Assembly: GCA_965249205.1 (NCBI GenBank) | Contig: CBDFLL010000004.1 | Span: forward strand, 372,001-436,000 | Length of the DNA: 64,000 bases | From: JAQBVV01 sp965249205 | Lineage (GTDB): Bacteria; Acidobacteriota; Vicinamibacteria; Vicinamibacterales; UBA2999 | Direction of reading: 5' to 3' | Shown here: positions 1 through 8,902 of the stretch, piece by piece | Layout of the letters: every line of letters starts with the position of its first letter | Position numbering within the stretch: the stretch's first letter is position 1 | The notes under the pieces: generated by a model | The model's input: the letters and a program-made list of their open reading frames with translations, nothing else | Databases searched by the model: none | Told to the model about the DNA's origin: nothing | Translations under genes and position numbers: made by a program

Positions 1-611
1 AAGGTCCAACTCTGCGTGAGGTCCGCCGCGCGTATCGGCAGCCCCAGGTCGTCCTCCAGGGTTGGAGCTGAAGGTCCGTCGCCCCGACCGAGCGTGCCGT
101 GGCACTCCCCGCATCCGGTCTCTTCGTAGAGCGCTCTCCCCAGCTCGATCGACTCTGGCGTGCTTGCCGGGGCGCTCGGGAGCGGCACGGGCTGGGGTTC
201 CGCGTTGGAGAAGCCAGGGGAGAAGGTCGTCAGATAGTAGGCGAGATCAGACACCTCCTGGTCGGAGAGGTCGGGCCACGCAGGCATCGACGTGTAGGGC
301 ATCCCGCGCCTGATGATGTCGACGAGGTCCTGATGGGTCGGGAGCTGTCCGTTGGGAGTCGAGCGGACCTTGAAGTTGCCCATCGTGAATTCCCGGGGCC
401 TGGGGGACAGGTGCGGGGTGGCGTACCCCGCGCCGTCACCGTCCTCGCCGTGGCACTGCGCGCAGTTTCTCAGGTAGAGCGCCCTGCCCGACTCCCGCTC
501 CGCTCCGGTCCCAACGTCCTGAGCCGTCGTGCGCACCGATCCCAACGACACGGCGCACAACGAGGCGACCAGGACAGCGAAACACCACCGCAGAGCCGTG
601 ACGAAGGTCAT
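1..611 (-). CDS. diheme cytochrome c, exported (3' end outside window)
   Basis: This frame was read directly on the minus strand from ATG at 611 and is open to the window edge, so the C-terminus is missing. Residues 1-30 form a signal peptide. Two heme c sites are visible, CAQCH at about residues 50-54 and CGECH at about 167-171, each starting a cytochrome c domain. The start overlaps the stop of the upstream cytochrome gene by four bases (ATGA), so it is the last visible gene of the respiratory operon. It probably passes electrons in the periplasm to or from the Act/bd-like complex. The exact partner is inference. Confidence 0.85.
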   Translation of the reverse strand, partial: MTFVTALRWCFAVLVASLCAVSLGSVRTTAQDVGTGAERESGRALYLRNCAQCHGEDGDGAGYATPHLSPRPREFTMGNFKVRSTPNGQLPTHQDLVDIIRRGMPYTSMPAWPDLSDQEVSDLAYYLTTFSPGFSNAEPQPVPLPSAPASTPESIELGRALYEETGCGECHGTLGRGDGPSAPTLEDDLGLPIRAADLTQSWT

Positions 612-1426
612 TCCGCCTCACCCTCCTCCGTGGCGCGGGGCCGCTCGCCCGTGAAATCGTAGAGAAAGAGGATCACTTCCCACATCTCCTCTTCGCTCAA
701 GAACTGCTCCCAGGCGGGCATGGCTGTCGCCCAGGGAGCGCCTTCCTCGGGCAGCCCTGGTCCCCCCTTCGCTATTCGCCAGAACAGAAACGTTTCGCTA
801 AGATTCGCGATCGTCGCCCCGTCGGCGAAGTCGGTCGGGAGCGGGTCCAGCCCGTGGACGAACATGCCGTTGCCGGACAGATTATCTCCGTGGCAGAAGA
901 CGCAGTTTTCATAGTAGACCCGGCGCCCGTTCTCGACATGTGTCCGAAACTCTTCCGGATTCTCCGTCTCTAGATGTCGGAAGGGGTTGTCTCCAGCGTC
1001 GAGATCAATCTCGGCTTCATGAACCGTGATCGCGGCAGGCGGCGCAGGATGGACCGTCCGCGCGAAGAATGGAGGCTCGACGGCAACGTTCATCTGCACG
1101 TAGACGTTCGCCGCTGCGAGCGCCGGAATGACGATGGCCGTCACGACGAGGAGCGCTGTGTACCGTTTGTCCGTCATGAGCCGGAGCAGCGGGCCGGAGA
1201 CTTCTTCGCGGCGCTCCTGGCTCGAGGAGACATATGCCAGGATCGCCATCGAGACGATTCCCATGTAGATCGAGATGACGGAAGCGGGAATCGGGGCCGT
1301 GAATCCGAATCGGAAGAGGACGTAACTCCCCACCCACCAGGCGCCGGCCCACAACAGCAGCTTGGCCCGAAGGAGGCGAAGGAGCCCGAACACGGCGACC
1401 AGAGCGAGGACGACAAGGTTGTTCAT
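608..1426 (-). CDS. membrane-anchored monoheme cytochrome c
   Basis: The 272-residue protein has hydrophobic segments at about residues 3-17, 22-40, 45-67 and 90-112. A periplasmic cytochrome c domain follows with one heme site, CVFCH, at 175-179, and Met residues in the C-terminal half that could be the distal ligand. It overlaps both neighbours by ATGA (1423-1426 and 608-611), which implies translational coupling. An N-terminal multi-helix anchor on a cytochrome c suggests a fixed subunit of the membrane complex rather than a soluble carrier. I do not recognise a specific family name. Confidence 0.85.
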   Translation of the reverse strand: MNNLVVLALVAVFGLLRLLRAKLLLWAGAWWVGSYVLFRFGFTAPIPASVISIYMGIVSMAILAYVSSSQERREEVSGPLLRLMTDKRYTALLVVTAIVIPALAAANVYVQMNVAVEPPFFARTVHPAPPAAITVHEAEIDLDAGDNPFRHLETENPEEFRTHVENGRRVYYENCVFCHGDNLSGNGMFVHGLDPLPTDFADGATIANLSETFLFWRIAKGGPGLPEEGAPWATAMPAWEQFLSEEEMWEVILFLYDFTGERPRATEEGEAE

Positions 1427-2088
1427 TGCGTGGCCCCCTGGGCCGGAGGCGCATCTGGCGCGATCCCCGGGGCGGGCAGGCCGTCCGCAGGCGGCGCGGC
1501 GCCCGGCGTGACCCCCTCGGCCGGCGGCGGAGCATCCGGTGCGGCGCCCTCGGCCGCAAGGGCCTCCTCGTCCACAGGGGCGTCGGCGGGCAGCACCGCG
1601 TTCTCCGGGGTGTAATAGGTGTGCGCCGTCTGGAGCGTGACGGTCGCCGTGCCGCCAAGAGACTGGAGGTATGCGATGACGACCAGGATCTCCTGATCGG
1701 TCAGGCCGATCGGAGGCACGTTGATGACGGGCATTCCAGGGTTGAATCCCTCGACAACATAGCTGTCGGGTTCATAGAGTGATTGAGCGAAGTACTCGAC
1801 ATCACTCATGCCAGGAACGCGGGTGAGCGCGCGACCGGCGACCCCGCTGAGGTCGGGGAATCGGAGCGCCCCGGTCTGGCCGATCGTGTGGCAGGTCATG
1901 CACAGGCCCTTGCCCCCCGCGATCTCGCGGCCGATCTCGACCATCTCGGGCGTGGTGAGGTCGGCGCTGATGACGATCGCCTCAGGAGGCTGAACTTCGT
2001 TTTGAGGCACCATCTGGCCGACGTAGGTATAGAACGCGGTCGTCGCGAGGACGAGAGCGCCGATTTTGGGAGCGACCGGAATCGTCAT
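1423..2088 (-). CDS. membrane-anchored monoheme cytochrome c with Pro/Ala-rich tail
   Basis: The 221-residue protein has one N-terminal hydrophobic segment (about 8-25). A cytochrome c domain follows with CMTCH at 63-67 and a plausible axial Met in the NPGMPV stretch near residue 118. The last 50 or so residues are a low-complexity Ala/Pro/Gly tail, like a periplasmic linker. It overlaps the upstream bd-like gene (2085-2088) and the downstream cytochrome (1423-1426) by four bases each. The context makes it an electron-transfer subunit or partner of the bd-like protein. Confidence 0.85.
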   Translation of the reverse strand: MTIPVAPKIGALVLATTAFYTYVGQMVPQNEVQPPEAIVISADLTTPEMVEIGREIAGGKGLCMTCHTIGQTGALRFPDLSGVAGRALTRVPGMSDVEYFAQSLYEPDSYVVEGFNPGMPVINVPPIGLTDQEILVVIAYLQSLGGTATVTLQTAHTYYTPENAVLPADAPVDEEALAAEGAAPDAPPPAEGVTPGAAPPADGLPAPGIAPDAPPAQGATQ

Positions 2089-4079
2089 GACAGCCTGGTC
2101 CGCCCCTCGACGTCCTGCGCGGATACGCCACGCGATTCAGCTACGGCACTCGGCTGGTGGCCTACAGCGCCCCCGAGCGCTATGTGTCCGCCTGTGGGCG
2201 TCTCTCGCTGCGGCGCCGGCGCGAGAGCCCGATCGGGCAGGTCGTGGAGGCCCGTGATCCAGAACACGACGCCGATCAGGACGAAGAATATGAGCACGGT
2301 CACCGAGACGACCTGCGTCGCGAAGCCGAGGGTAGGCGTGAAGGCGTCGGCCGAGTTGTCCCGAATGACACCGTAGACATGCCAATGCTGGCGGAGCCCG
2401 GACCGAACGTAGCCCATGAGCCCCATGAGCCAGGTGAAGGTCACCGCGATGAAGATCAGCACGTACTGAGAGATGGCCGGGATCCTTCCCCAGTGCACCT
2501 CGGCCGTCCTCGCCTTGCGGTAGAGGGGGATGTCGATCACGGCGATTAACACCATGGCGAGCAGAACTGAGCCGACCTGGGGCACAGAGAGGCCAATCCT
2601 GACGCTCGCCTCGACAAAGTACCCGTAGACGCCGAGGAAGATGACGAAGATCGCGGCGGCCGCAAAGATGGTGAGCTGCGCCGCATGGCCCGCCTTCGCC
2701 CATGCGACCGTTGCGGCCTTTCCCGTCCGGCGGAAGAGAATGAAGCTCATGAAGGTCGTGAGGATCAGGATGTTGACGGCGGTGTTCTTCGCGGACATGA
2801 CGCCCAGGAAACCGAGGATCGGGTGCGTCGATCCTCCCATCGCCCGGAGTTCGGAAACGGTTGCAATGATCGATCGCGGCGTCGCCCAGACCATGAAGCA
2901 GAGCGCGATCGCGATGAGAAGGTACTTGATGAATTTCTGGAGCGGCTGGCTCCCCTGGACCCGCCCCATCCCGAGCCAGAGGTAGTAGTTAGCCCCGAGG
3001 AAAAGACTCCCGATCAGGACCGCCTGAATGATGAACAGCCAGGAAAAGGCCCCTCCCATCAGCGTGAGCCCGAGCGTCTGCGAGTAGGCGTAGATCTCCG
3101 CCGCGAGCCAGTAGCCGGCGAAGGGAAGCGGGAGGAAGGCGATGATTGCGATGAAGTTCCCGATGTACCCCATCCAGTCGTAGTGCGCGCGCTCCTCGTC
3201 GGATGTCGCCCCGAGGAACTTGAAAGCCGCGTAAGCGGCGGCGACCGATCCGCCGAAGGCAACGTTCGCGATGACTCGATGGATGTTGATCGGCATCCAG
3301 GTGAAGTTGTAGACCGCGTCCCAGGTGGAGATCACCGCCCCGCTCTCCGAAATCCCGTTCGGCGACGTCATGAACGTGAGCCAGGCATTGGCGATCAGCA
3401 TGATGCCCGTGCCAACGATGTTGAGGCCGAGCCCCAAGCCAAGATGTACCAGGGGATGGAACTTCCCCCAGCCGTAGTAGTACGTGTAGAGGAAGAAGGC
3501 CTCGGCGAAGAAGAGCAGTACGTACGGGAGAAACGTCGGCGAGAACACGCTCATCAGGTAGTTCGTGAACTGCGGATACAGGATGATCAGCATGAACGTG
3601 AGGAACGCTCCGAGGGTCGCCGTGAGCGAGAAGGAGACGGAGAGGAGCCTCGTGAACTCGTGCGCAAGCTTGTCGTATCGCGGATCTCCGGTCTTGTAGC
3701 CGATTACCTCGATGATGAACGCGAAGAGGGGCACGGCAAGGACGAACGCCGCGAACAGCAGGTGCAGCTGCGCGACCGCCCAGATCGCTACACGACTGCC
3801 AACGACCGGGAACGTCCGGTACTCGGCTTCCTCGTAGAGCGTCGTCCGGGCCTCCTCGGCCGCGTCCTCTGCCTCGTCGGCCAAGCCGGCGACGCGGGGC
3901 GTCTGGTCCACGGTCCCGACAGGAACTCGCGAAGGCGCTCTGTACTCCCCGCTCATCAGCAAGGAGGCCATCTGGACCGCCCCTGCGAACATCACGATGG
4001 CGACGACGGGACCGAGAAGGACCTGCACCTTGCGGTTCCTGACGGCTTTCCTCACGATGTTCGTCACGGTGTTCGTCAC
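2085..4079 (-). CDS. cytochrome bd-like oxidase subunit I (CydA-like)
   Basis: This 664-residue protein is almost entirely transmembrane and has the CydA pattern. A helix with an invariant-type His (H106, in AQLHLLF) matches the CydA N-terminal heme ligand. FFAEAFF (E193) and the following GWGK and NAWLTF segments align with the E. coli E107 region, and INIHRV (H267) matches the heme b558 His. The E. coli E99 position is not Glu. The GRQPW motif of the quinol-oxidising Q-loop is not present. No CydB gene is nearby. It starts 10 bp after the ActE-like gene. Bd-superfamily members lacking the quinol site are known, so electrons probably arrive through the adjacent cytochromes c. That route is inference. 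Confidence 0.85.
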   Translation of the reverse strand: MTNTVTNIVRKAVRNRKVQVLLGPVVAIVMFAGAVQMASLLMSGEYRAPSRVPVGTVDQTPRVAGLADEAEDAAEEARTTLYEEAEYRTFPVVGSRVAIWAVAQLHLLFAAFVLAVPLFAFIIEVIGYKTGDPRYDKLAHEFTRLLSVSFSLTATLGAFLTFMLIILYPQFTNYLMSVFSPTFLPYVLLFFAEAFFLYTYYYGWGKFHPLVHLGLGLGLNIVGTGIMLIANAWLTFMTSPNGISESGAVISTWDAVYNFTWMPINIHRVIANVAFGGSVAAAYAAFKFLGATSDEERAHYDWMGYIGNFIAIIAFLPLPFAGYWLAAEIYAYSQTLGLTLMGGAFSWLFIIQAVLIGSLFLGANYYLWLGMGRVQGSQPLQKFIKYLLIAIALCFMVWATPRSIIATVSELRAMGGSTHPILGFLGVMSAKNTAVNILILTTFMSFILFRRTGKAATVAWAKAGHAAQLTIFAAAAIFVIFLGVYGYFVEASVRIGLSVPQVGSVLLAMVLIAVIDIPLYRKARTAEVHWGRIPAISQYVLIFIAVTFTWLMGLMGYVRSGLRQHWHVYGVIRDNSADAFTPTLGFATQVVSVTVLIFFVLIGVVFWITGLHDLPDRALAPAPQRETPTGGHIALGGAVGHQPSAVAESRGVSAQDVEGRTRLS

Positions 4080-4089
4080 GGCGCCTTCC

Positions 4090-4698
4090 TCAGTTGATGC
4101 CTGGAGGCGCGTTCGCGGCTCTTGCCAGCTGCTCGCGCTGAAGCTCTCGCACGTGGGCGACGATCGCCCACCTGTCCCAGGGGGGGATCGGCCAGCGGTA
4201 ACCGGTCATCAGCCCTGACCCGTTCGTGATGACGTCGAAAATCTGCCCGTCCGGATACGCCAGGAACTGTTCCTCGTGGAAGGAGGCGGTGGGGACGCTG
4301 CCTCGCTCGAACAGGATCCCTCTGCCGAACCCCCGAGCGTCGTGGCAAGGCTGGCAGTAGATCTCGTAGCGCTGGGCTCCGCGCTCGACGAGCGCGTCGT
4401 CCACGGGCACGGGGATTGCCGCGACGAACTCCCCGTCCGCTCCCTGTCCAGTGAAGAACGCCGCGTCCTCCCGGAGCTCTCCGATCGCGACCGTTCCCGG
4501 AACGGGTGCACGCATGGACGCGCCGTCGTAGAAGAAGTTGCTGGCCGCCTGTGGGCGGACTTTCGGCTGGTCGTCCATGCTCGGGTTGATATGGATGGGA
4601 GGGCGGCTCGACGTGCAACCGCGCGCGCAGCCGCTGAGGGCGACGACCGACGCGAGCGTCAGCGCGAGCGCCCGCAGGCGCCGTCGGCGGGCGATCAT
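4090..4698 (-). CDS. actE: ActE-like lipoprotein cytochrome c
   Basis: ATG at 4698 overlaps the ActB-like stop by ATGA and gives a 202-residue protein with a lipoprotein signal (Arg-rich n-region, LSGC at 21-24). One heme c site, CQPCH, lies at 115-119. The C-terminal GLMTGYRWPI segment could supply the distal Met. Position directly after actB, one heme and the lipid anchor fit ActE of alternative complex III. The usual gene order (A-B-C-D-E-F) is broken because C and D are absent. The name is by context and similarity of plan. Confidence 0.75.
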   Translation of the reverse strand: MIARRRRLRALALTLASVVALSGCARGCTSSRPPIHINPSMDDQPKVRPQAASNFFYDGASMRAPVPGTVAIGELREDAAFFTGQGADGEFVAAIPVPVDDALVERGAQRYEIYCQPCHDARGFGRGILFERGSVPTASFHEEQFLAYPDGQIFDVITNGSGLMTGYRWPIPPWDRWAIVAHVRELQREQLARAANAPPGIN

Positions 4699-7600
4699 GC
4701 CAGCGACCCCCTCCCTTCCTCTTCCGCGTGCCAGGCTTCCGCGTCGGCCTGCGCGCCTTCGAGGGCCGGATTCGGGTTCCGCACCTTGGCCAGATAGGTC
4801 GTCCGGGGCTTGGTGTTCAGCTCCTCGAGGAGCGAGTAGTTGCGCGGATCGGCCTTGGTCTGCACGATCCGGCTCGACGGGTTTCGAAGGTCTCCGAACT
4901 CGATCGCCGAGGCGGGGCACGCCTGCTGGCACGCCGTCTTGATGTCGCCGTCGGCAAGCTCGCGCCCCCCGAGCCGCGCGTCGAGTTTCTCCCGATTGAT
5001 CCTCTGCGTGCAGTAGGTGCACTTCTCCATCACGCCCCTCGAACGGACGGTGACGTCCGGGTTCATTGCGAGCTGGAGGGTGTCCGGCGTGTCCTTGGTG
5101 TAGTTGAAGAAATTGAAGCGACGCACCTTGTAGGGACAGTTGTTCGAGCAGTAGCGGGTCCCGATACACCGGTTGTAGACCATGACGTTGAGGCCCTCGG
5201 CGTCGTGAACGGTCGCGGCCACCGGGCAGACCTGCTCGCAGGGCGCGTCCTCGCACTGCATGCAGGGAACGGGCTGGAAGACGACCTCCGGGCTGCCGGA
5301 TGGCTCGCCGGAGAAGTACCGGTCGAGCCGGATCCAGTGCATCTCCCGTCCTATCGCGACCTGGGCCTTGCCGACGACCGGCACGTTGTTCTCGCTCTGG
5401 CAGGCGACCATGCACGCATTGCACCCGATGCACGAGTTCAGGTCGATCGTCATCCCCCACTGGTGGCCCTGATCGTAGGCCTGCTCCTCAAAGAGGGAGA
5501 ACAGATGCGGTTCCTCCGCGAAGACGCCGTATGGGGTGGTCACTCCTTCGGGGTGGTCGGCCGTTGCCGCGCCCTCCCCATCCTCGAGTTGTTCTGTCTC
5601 GGCGTCTGTTTGCGACCGCAGCGCCGTCAGGGTCGACTCGCGGACGAGGGGGCGCCCCTCCATGCTGCCGTGCTCCTGGGTCGCCGAGAGCGGGTAGGTG
5701 CGCTCGAGCCTGGTGAGGCTGGCCCCGCTGCCGAAGCCCAGGGCTTCGGAACCTCGGACCGTGAACGCGTTGAAGCCGACCCCCGACCCGACCCGACCCG
5801 CGTGCGAACGGCCGTAGCCGACCGTCAGGGCGACCACGCCATCCGTCATTCCGGGGAGGAGCCACACAGGGAGTTCCATCGAGCGGCCGGAGTAGTCGAG
5901 GCGGACCCAATCCCCGTTCGTGAGGCCGAGCGACTCTGCCGTTGTCGGGCTGACGAGCGCGGGGTTATCCCAGGTCAGCTTGGTCAACGGGTCGGGAAGC
6001 TCCTGTAGCCACCCGTCGTTGGCGAAGCGACCGTCGTGAACCGAGGGGGACGGGAGGAAGACGATCTCCAGGCCATCTGGAGCTGCGCCGCCGATCGATT
6101 GCGCGAGCTCCGCAAAGGGCTCGCCTGTGAGCTCTGGGACGACTTCGGGCAGCTCGCTACCGGCAAACAATCCGTCGTGCAGGACGCGGTTCCACGTTGT
6201 CTCGAAATCGTCCTCGCCCAGGATCGGTTGCCAGGTCTCCCGGACGATGTCGTAGCCGGGACGATCCGGCCCCGCCACGGGCACGACGGGCGCCACCGGC
6301 GCAACGGGATCGATCGGTGCGGCTGGCGCCTCAGGCGCCACCGGCGCGACGGGATCAATCGGTGCGGCTGGCGCCTCAGGCGCCTCCGGGGCGACAGGCC
6401 CGACGGGTGCCTCGGCGGCCACAGGGGCCACCGGCGCTACGGGCTCAGCAGGAGCCACAGGTGCGACGGGATCAACGGGAACCACAGGTGCCTCGGCGGC
6501 CATGAGGCCCAGCAGCTCGACGGGGGTTCGTCCGCCAAAGAGGGGTTGGATCATCGGCTGGACGACACTGAGCGTGCCCCCAACCGCGCGCGCGTCTCCC
6601 CACCCTTCGAGGTAGTGAGCGCGAGGGATATGCCACTCCACCTGGGAGGATGTTTCGTCGACCGCATGTCCGAGCGCGATCGAGTGAGGGACCTCCGCCA
6701 TGGCCGAGGCGAAGTCGAGATCGGCGGGGGCATCGAAGACGGGATTGCCGCCCAGCACGACGAGGGTCTCGATGGCGCCCCCCTGCATCGCGGAGACGAG
6801 CGACGCGAGCGAGCCGACGCTCGGAAGGGCCGCGTCGGTCGTCTCGTAGTAGCTGACGGTCGTGCCAGTGTTGCCGAGATAGGTGTTCAGGGCGCAGACT
6901 GCGGCGTGGACGGCCGGGGGCTGGCGCTCCCCAGCCACGATCACTCCGCTGCCCCTGTTCGCCAGAAGGTCCTCGGCAAGGGCGTCGATCCAGCGCGAGT
7001 CGACACCGGGGACGCCGGCTCCAGCCAGGGTTGCGGCTCCGGCCTCTGTCGGAGCCACGCGTGCCGCCAAGGCCGCGAGGAAGGGGGCGATCTGCCGGCT
7101 TTCGAGGCGAAGCCGATGATCCGCCATGGCTCCCGTCAGGGAGTACACTCCTTCGACGGCGTACAGCCGGTTCATCGCCCCGCCAGCGGGCCCCGCGCGC
7201 CGTCCGGCCGCGAAGCCTCGCGCGTTGCGGATCATCTCGGGGTCGGTCAGGAGCGGGTCGGCGTCGAGAGCGAGGATGACGGCCGCCTCATCGAGCCGGA
7301 GCACGACGTCGAGGTCGCGCCCCGTTGCGGACCGCAGACCCGCCAGCCGGTTCTCGTCGCTGACCGCCTCGTACGTCGCCCAAAGTGCCTGCGGATAGCG
7401 GGCGCGGAACTCGAATGCGAGGCGCGCCAGCGTGGGGGAGGAGAAGGACTCGGAGAGGACCGCCAGGCCGGCGCCGCCATCTGTGGCGTGAGCCTGGGAC
7501 CGCTCCCCCCAGGCCGTCACGAACTCGTCCCAGGACGTCGCCTCCCCATTCAGTCTGACCGTCTGCGAGCGGTCAGGATCGTACAAGCCGAGCACGGACG

Positions 7601-7988
7601 CCTGGACGCGCCCGCTCGAAGCCCCGAGGGTGGAGGGGTGGCTGGGGTTCCCCTCGATCTTGGTCGGTCGGCCTTCGTGGCTCTCGACAACGAGACCGTA
7701 GGCGCTCCGGCCGAACGGCATCGTCGTGGCGTAGGAGCGGGGGATCCCAGGGACGAGCTCCTCGGGGGCGGTGACGAAGGGAACAATCTCTTCGACGGGG
7801 CGTCGGCATCCCACAAGCCCCGCGAGCGACAGCGAGGCGCCCATGAGCTTCATCATGCCGCGCCGGGTGATCCCCTCGGGAAGCTCCGAGGCTCCCCCCG
7901 GGAATTCCCGCTCGAGGAACGCGCGCGACTCGGGGCGATCCTCGCGCTGCGCAAGACTGCGCCAATACGCCTCTTTCACCGATGGCAC
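4695..7988 (-). CDS. actB: ActB-like molybdopterin-fold / 4Fe-4S subunit of an alternative complex III-type enzyme
   Basis: The 1097-residue protein has a twin-arginine motif at 42-43 (TRRGMMKLMG) and a lipobox Cys at 61. A long molybdopterin-oxidoreductase-like region runs to about residue 800. A ferredoxin-like domain at about 850-1025 carries four Cys clusters: CIGCNACMVAC, CMQCEDAPCEQVC, CIGTRYCSNNC with CTYC, and CQQAC. This is the fused ActB architecture, which in characterised complexes carries Fe-S clusters but no pterin. It overlaps actA by 13 bp and the ActE-like gene by 4 bp. An Ala/Pro/Val-rich repeat (about residues 494-571) is inserted where other ActB proteins have ordinary sequence. 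Confidence 0.9.
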   Translation of the reverse strand: MPSVKEAYWRSLAQREDRPESRAFLEREFPGGASELPEGITRRGMMKLMGASLSLAGLVGCRRPVEEIVPFVTAPEELVPGIPRSYATTMPFGRSAYGLVVESHEGRPTKIEGNPSHPSTLGASSGRVQASVLGLYDPDRSQTVRLNGEATSWDEFVTAWGERSQAHATDGGAGLAVLSESFSSPTLARLAFEFRARYPQALWATYEAVSDENRLAGLRSATGRDLDVVLRLDEAAVILALDADPLLTDPEMIRNARGFAAGRRAGPAGGAMNRLYAVEGVYSLTGAMADHRLRLESRQIAPFLAALAARVAPTEAGAATLAGAGVPGVDSRWIDALAEDLLANRGSGVIVAGERQPPAVHAAVCALNTYLGNTGTTVSYYETTDAALPSVGSLASLVSAMQGGAIETLVVLGGNPVFDAPADLDFASAMAEVPHSIALGHAVDETSSQVEWHIPRAHYLEGWGDARAVGGTLSVVQPMIQPLFGGRTPVELLGLMAAEAPVVPVDPVAPVAPAEPVAPVAPVAAEAPVGPVAPEAPEAPAAPIDPVAPVAPEAPAAPIDPVAPVAPVVPVAGPDRPGYDIVRETWQPILGEDDFETTWNRVLHDGLFAGSELPEVVPELTGEPFAELAQSIGGAAPDGLEIVFLPSPSVHDGRFANDGWLQELPDPLTKLTWDNPALVSPTTAESLGLTNGDWVRLDYSGRSMELPVWLLPGMTDGVVALTVGYGRSHAGRVGSGVGFNAFTVRGSEALGFGSGASLTRLERTYPLSATQEHGSMEGRPLVRESTLTALRSQTDAETEQLEDGEGAATADHPEGVTTPYGVFAEEPHLFSLFEEQAYDQGHQWGMTIDLNSCIGCNACMVACQSENNVPVVGKAQVAIGREMHWIRLDRYFSGEPSGSPEVVFQPVPCMQCEDAPCEQVCPVAATVHDAEGLNVMVYNRCIGTRYCSNNCPYKVRRFNFFNYTKDTPDTLQLAMNPDVTVRSRGVMEKCTYCTQRINREKLDARLGGRELADGDIKTACQQACPASAIEFGDLRNPSSRIVQTKADPRNYSLLEELNTKPRTTYLAKVRNPNPALEGAQADAEAWHAEEEGRGSLA
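6275..6505 (-). repeat. in-frame Pro/Val/Ala repeat inside the ActB-like gene
   Basis: About 77 codons encode tandem units built on PVAP, EAPAAP and IDPVAPVAP. One block of about 54 bp occurs twice with few changes (near 6295-6348 and 6349-6380). The repeat stays in frame and sits between the molybdopterin-like region and the Fe-S part. Such sequence usually forms an extended linker and is prone to length change by slippage. Confidence 0.85.
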
Positions 7989-8623
7989 CCCGAGCAGTCA
8001 GTCGGCGGATTGACAGGTCGGTCGCGATCGAGCTGCGCTGCGAGCGCCAGCACGTCCCGGGGAGGGGTCCACCTCATGTTGGTGACTTCCGAGACGGGGC
8101 GTCTGTGGGGATCCGGGTTGCGGTGACAGTCGAGGCACCAACTCATGCTGAGGGGCGCCATCTGGGTGACCGTTTCCATCTCGTCGATACGACCGTGGCA
8201 GGTGACACAGCCGATTCCCCCCGCTACGTGCACGTTGTGGGCGAAATAGGCGTAGTCGGGAAGGCTGTGGACGCGAATCCAGCGCATCGGCCGGCCGGTC
8301 TCGTCGCTGTCCAGAATCGGTGCGAGCGCCTCGCTGTCCCGCATCACGGTCTGATGGCAGTTCATGCAAGTCTGCGTCGGCGGAACGTTTGCGACCGGAG
8401 AGATCTCGACCGACGCGTGACAGTATCGACAATCGATATCGAGCTCGCCGGCGTGGAGCGCGTGGCTGTACGGGACGGGCTGAACGGGACTGTAGCCGAC
8501 GTCTGTGTACCAGGGAGAAAAAAAGTACCAGACCCCCGCGACCGCGAGCGCCGGACCGAGAATGCCCCCGATCGCGGCCATGAGCGGGAGCTTGTTCCAC
8601 CAGGGGGGAAAAATCTGAGACAA
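7976..8623 (-). CDS. actA: ActA-like pentaheme cytochrome c
   Basis: The 215-residue protein has one N-terminal membrane helix (about 14-36) and five CxxCH heme sites: CRYCH (65-69), CMNCH, CVTCH, CLDCH and CSGCH, the last close to the C-terminus. Five hemes behind one anchor is the standard ActA plan. It is the first gene of the minus-strand operon and overlaps actB by 13 bp. The 279 bp upstream (8624-8902) separate it from a divergent gene and must hold the operon promoter. I could not identify a convincing -10/-35 pair there. Confidence 0.92.
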   Translation of the reverse strand: MSQIFPPWWNKLPLMAAIGGILGPALAVAGVWYFFSPWYTDVGYSPVQPVPYSHALHAGELDIDCRYCHASVEISPVANVPPTQTCMNCHQTVMRDSEALAPILDSDETGRPMRWIRVHSLPDYAYFAHNVHVAGGIGCVTCHGRIDEMETVTQMAPLSMSWCLDCHRNPDPHRRPVSEVTNMRWTPPRDVLALAAQLDRDRPVNPPTDCSGCHR

Positions 8624-8902
8624 ACGGGTTACGACTCCGAGGCGCTGAAAGAAAGGTTGTCTGCGAGTCCGAGGACCGAAGATCTGTCAACGGAGTTTAT
8701 CCACGAACTGGAACAGGGTCAAGAGATCTATCAACGCGAAATAGATAGTGTCCCTGTCCTTGCCTCGTTAGAAATGTCCCCTCTGTGTTGAGCCACGAAT
8801 ACGCCGGCGGCGTCCACCGGATGGCGCTCGACGGCTTGCCAGATCCGAGCGTCCGGCAGCTCTTGGAAGCGCTGCCGCCAGGGATTCAAATACACTGCGC
8901 CA

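Noticed and set aside
2685..4097. Long plus-strand open frame opposite the bd-like gene
   Set aside because: It is antisense to a clear membrane protein gene and its product is Arg/Glu/Asp-rich without domain pattern, as expected for a shadow frame in high-GC DNA.
6036..8126. A 696-codon plus-strand frame opposite the ActB-like gene
   Set aside because: It is antisense to an obvious gene with no recognisable motif or ribosome site.
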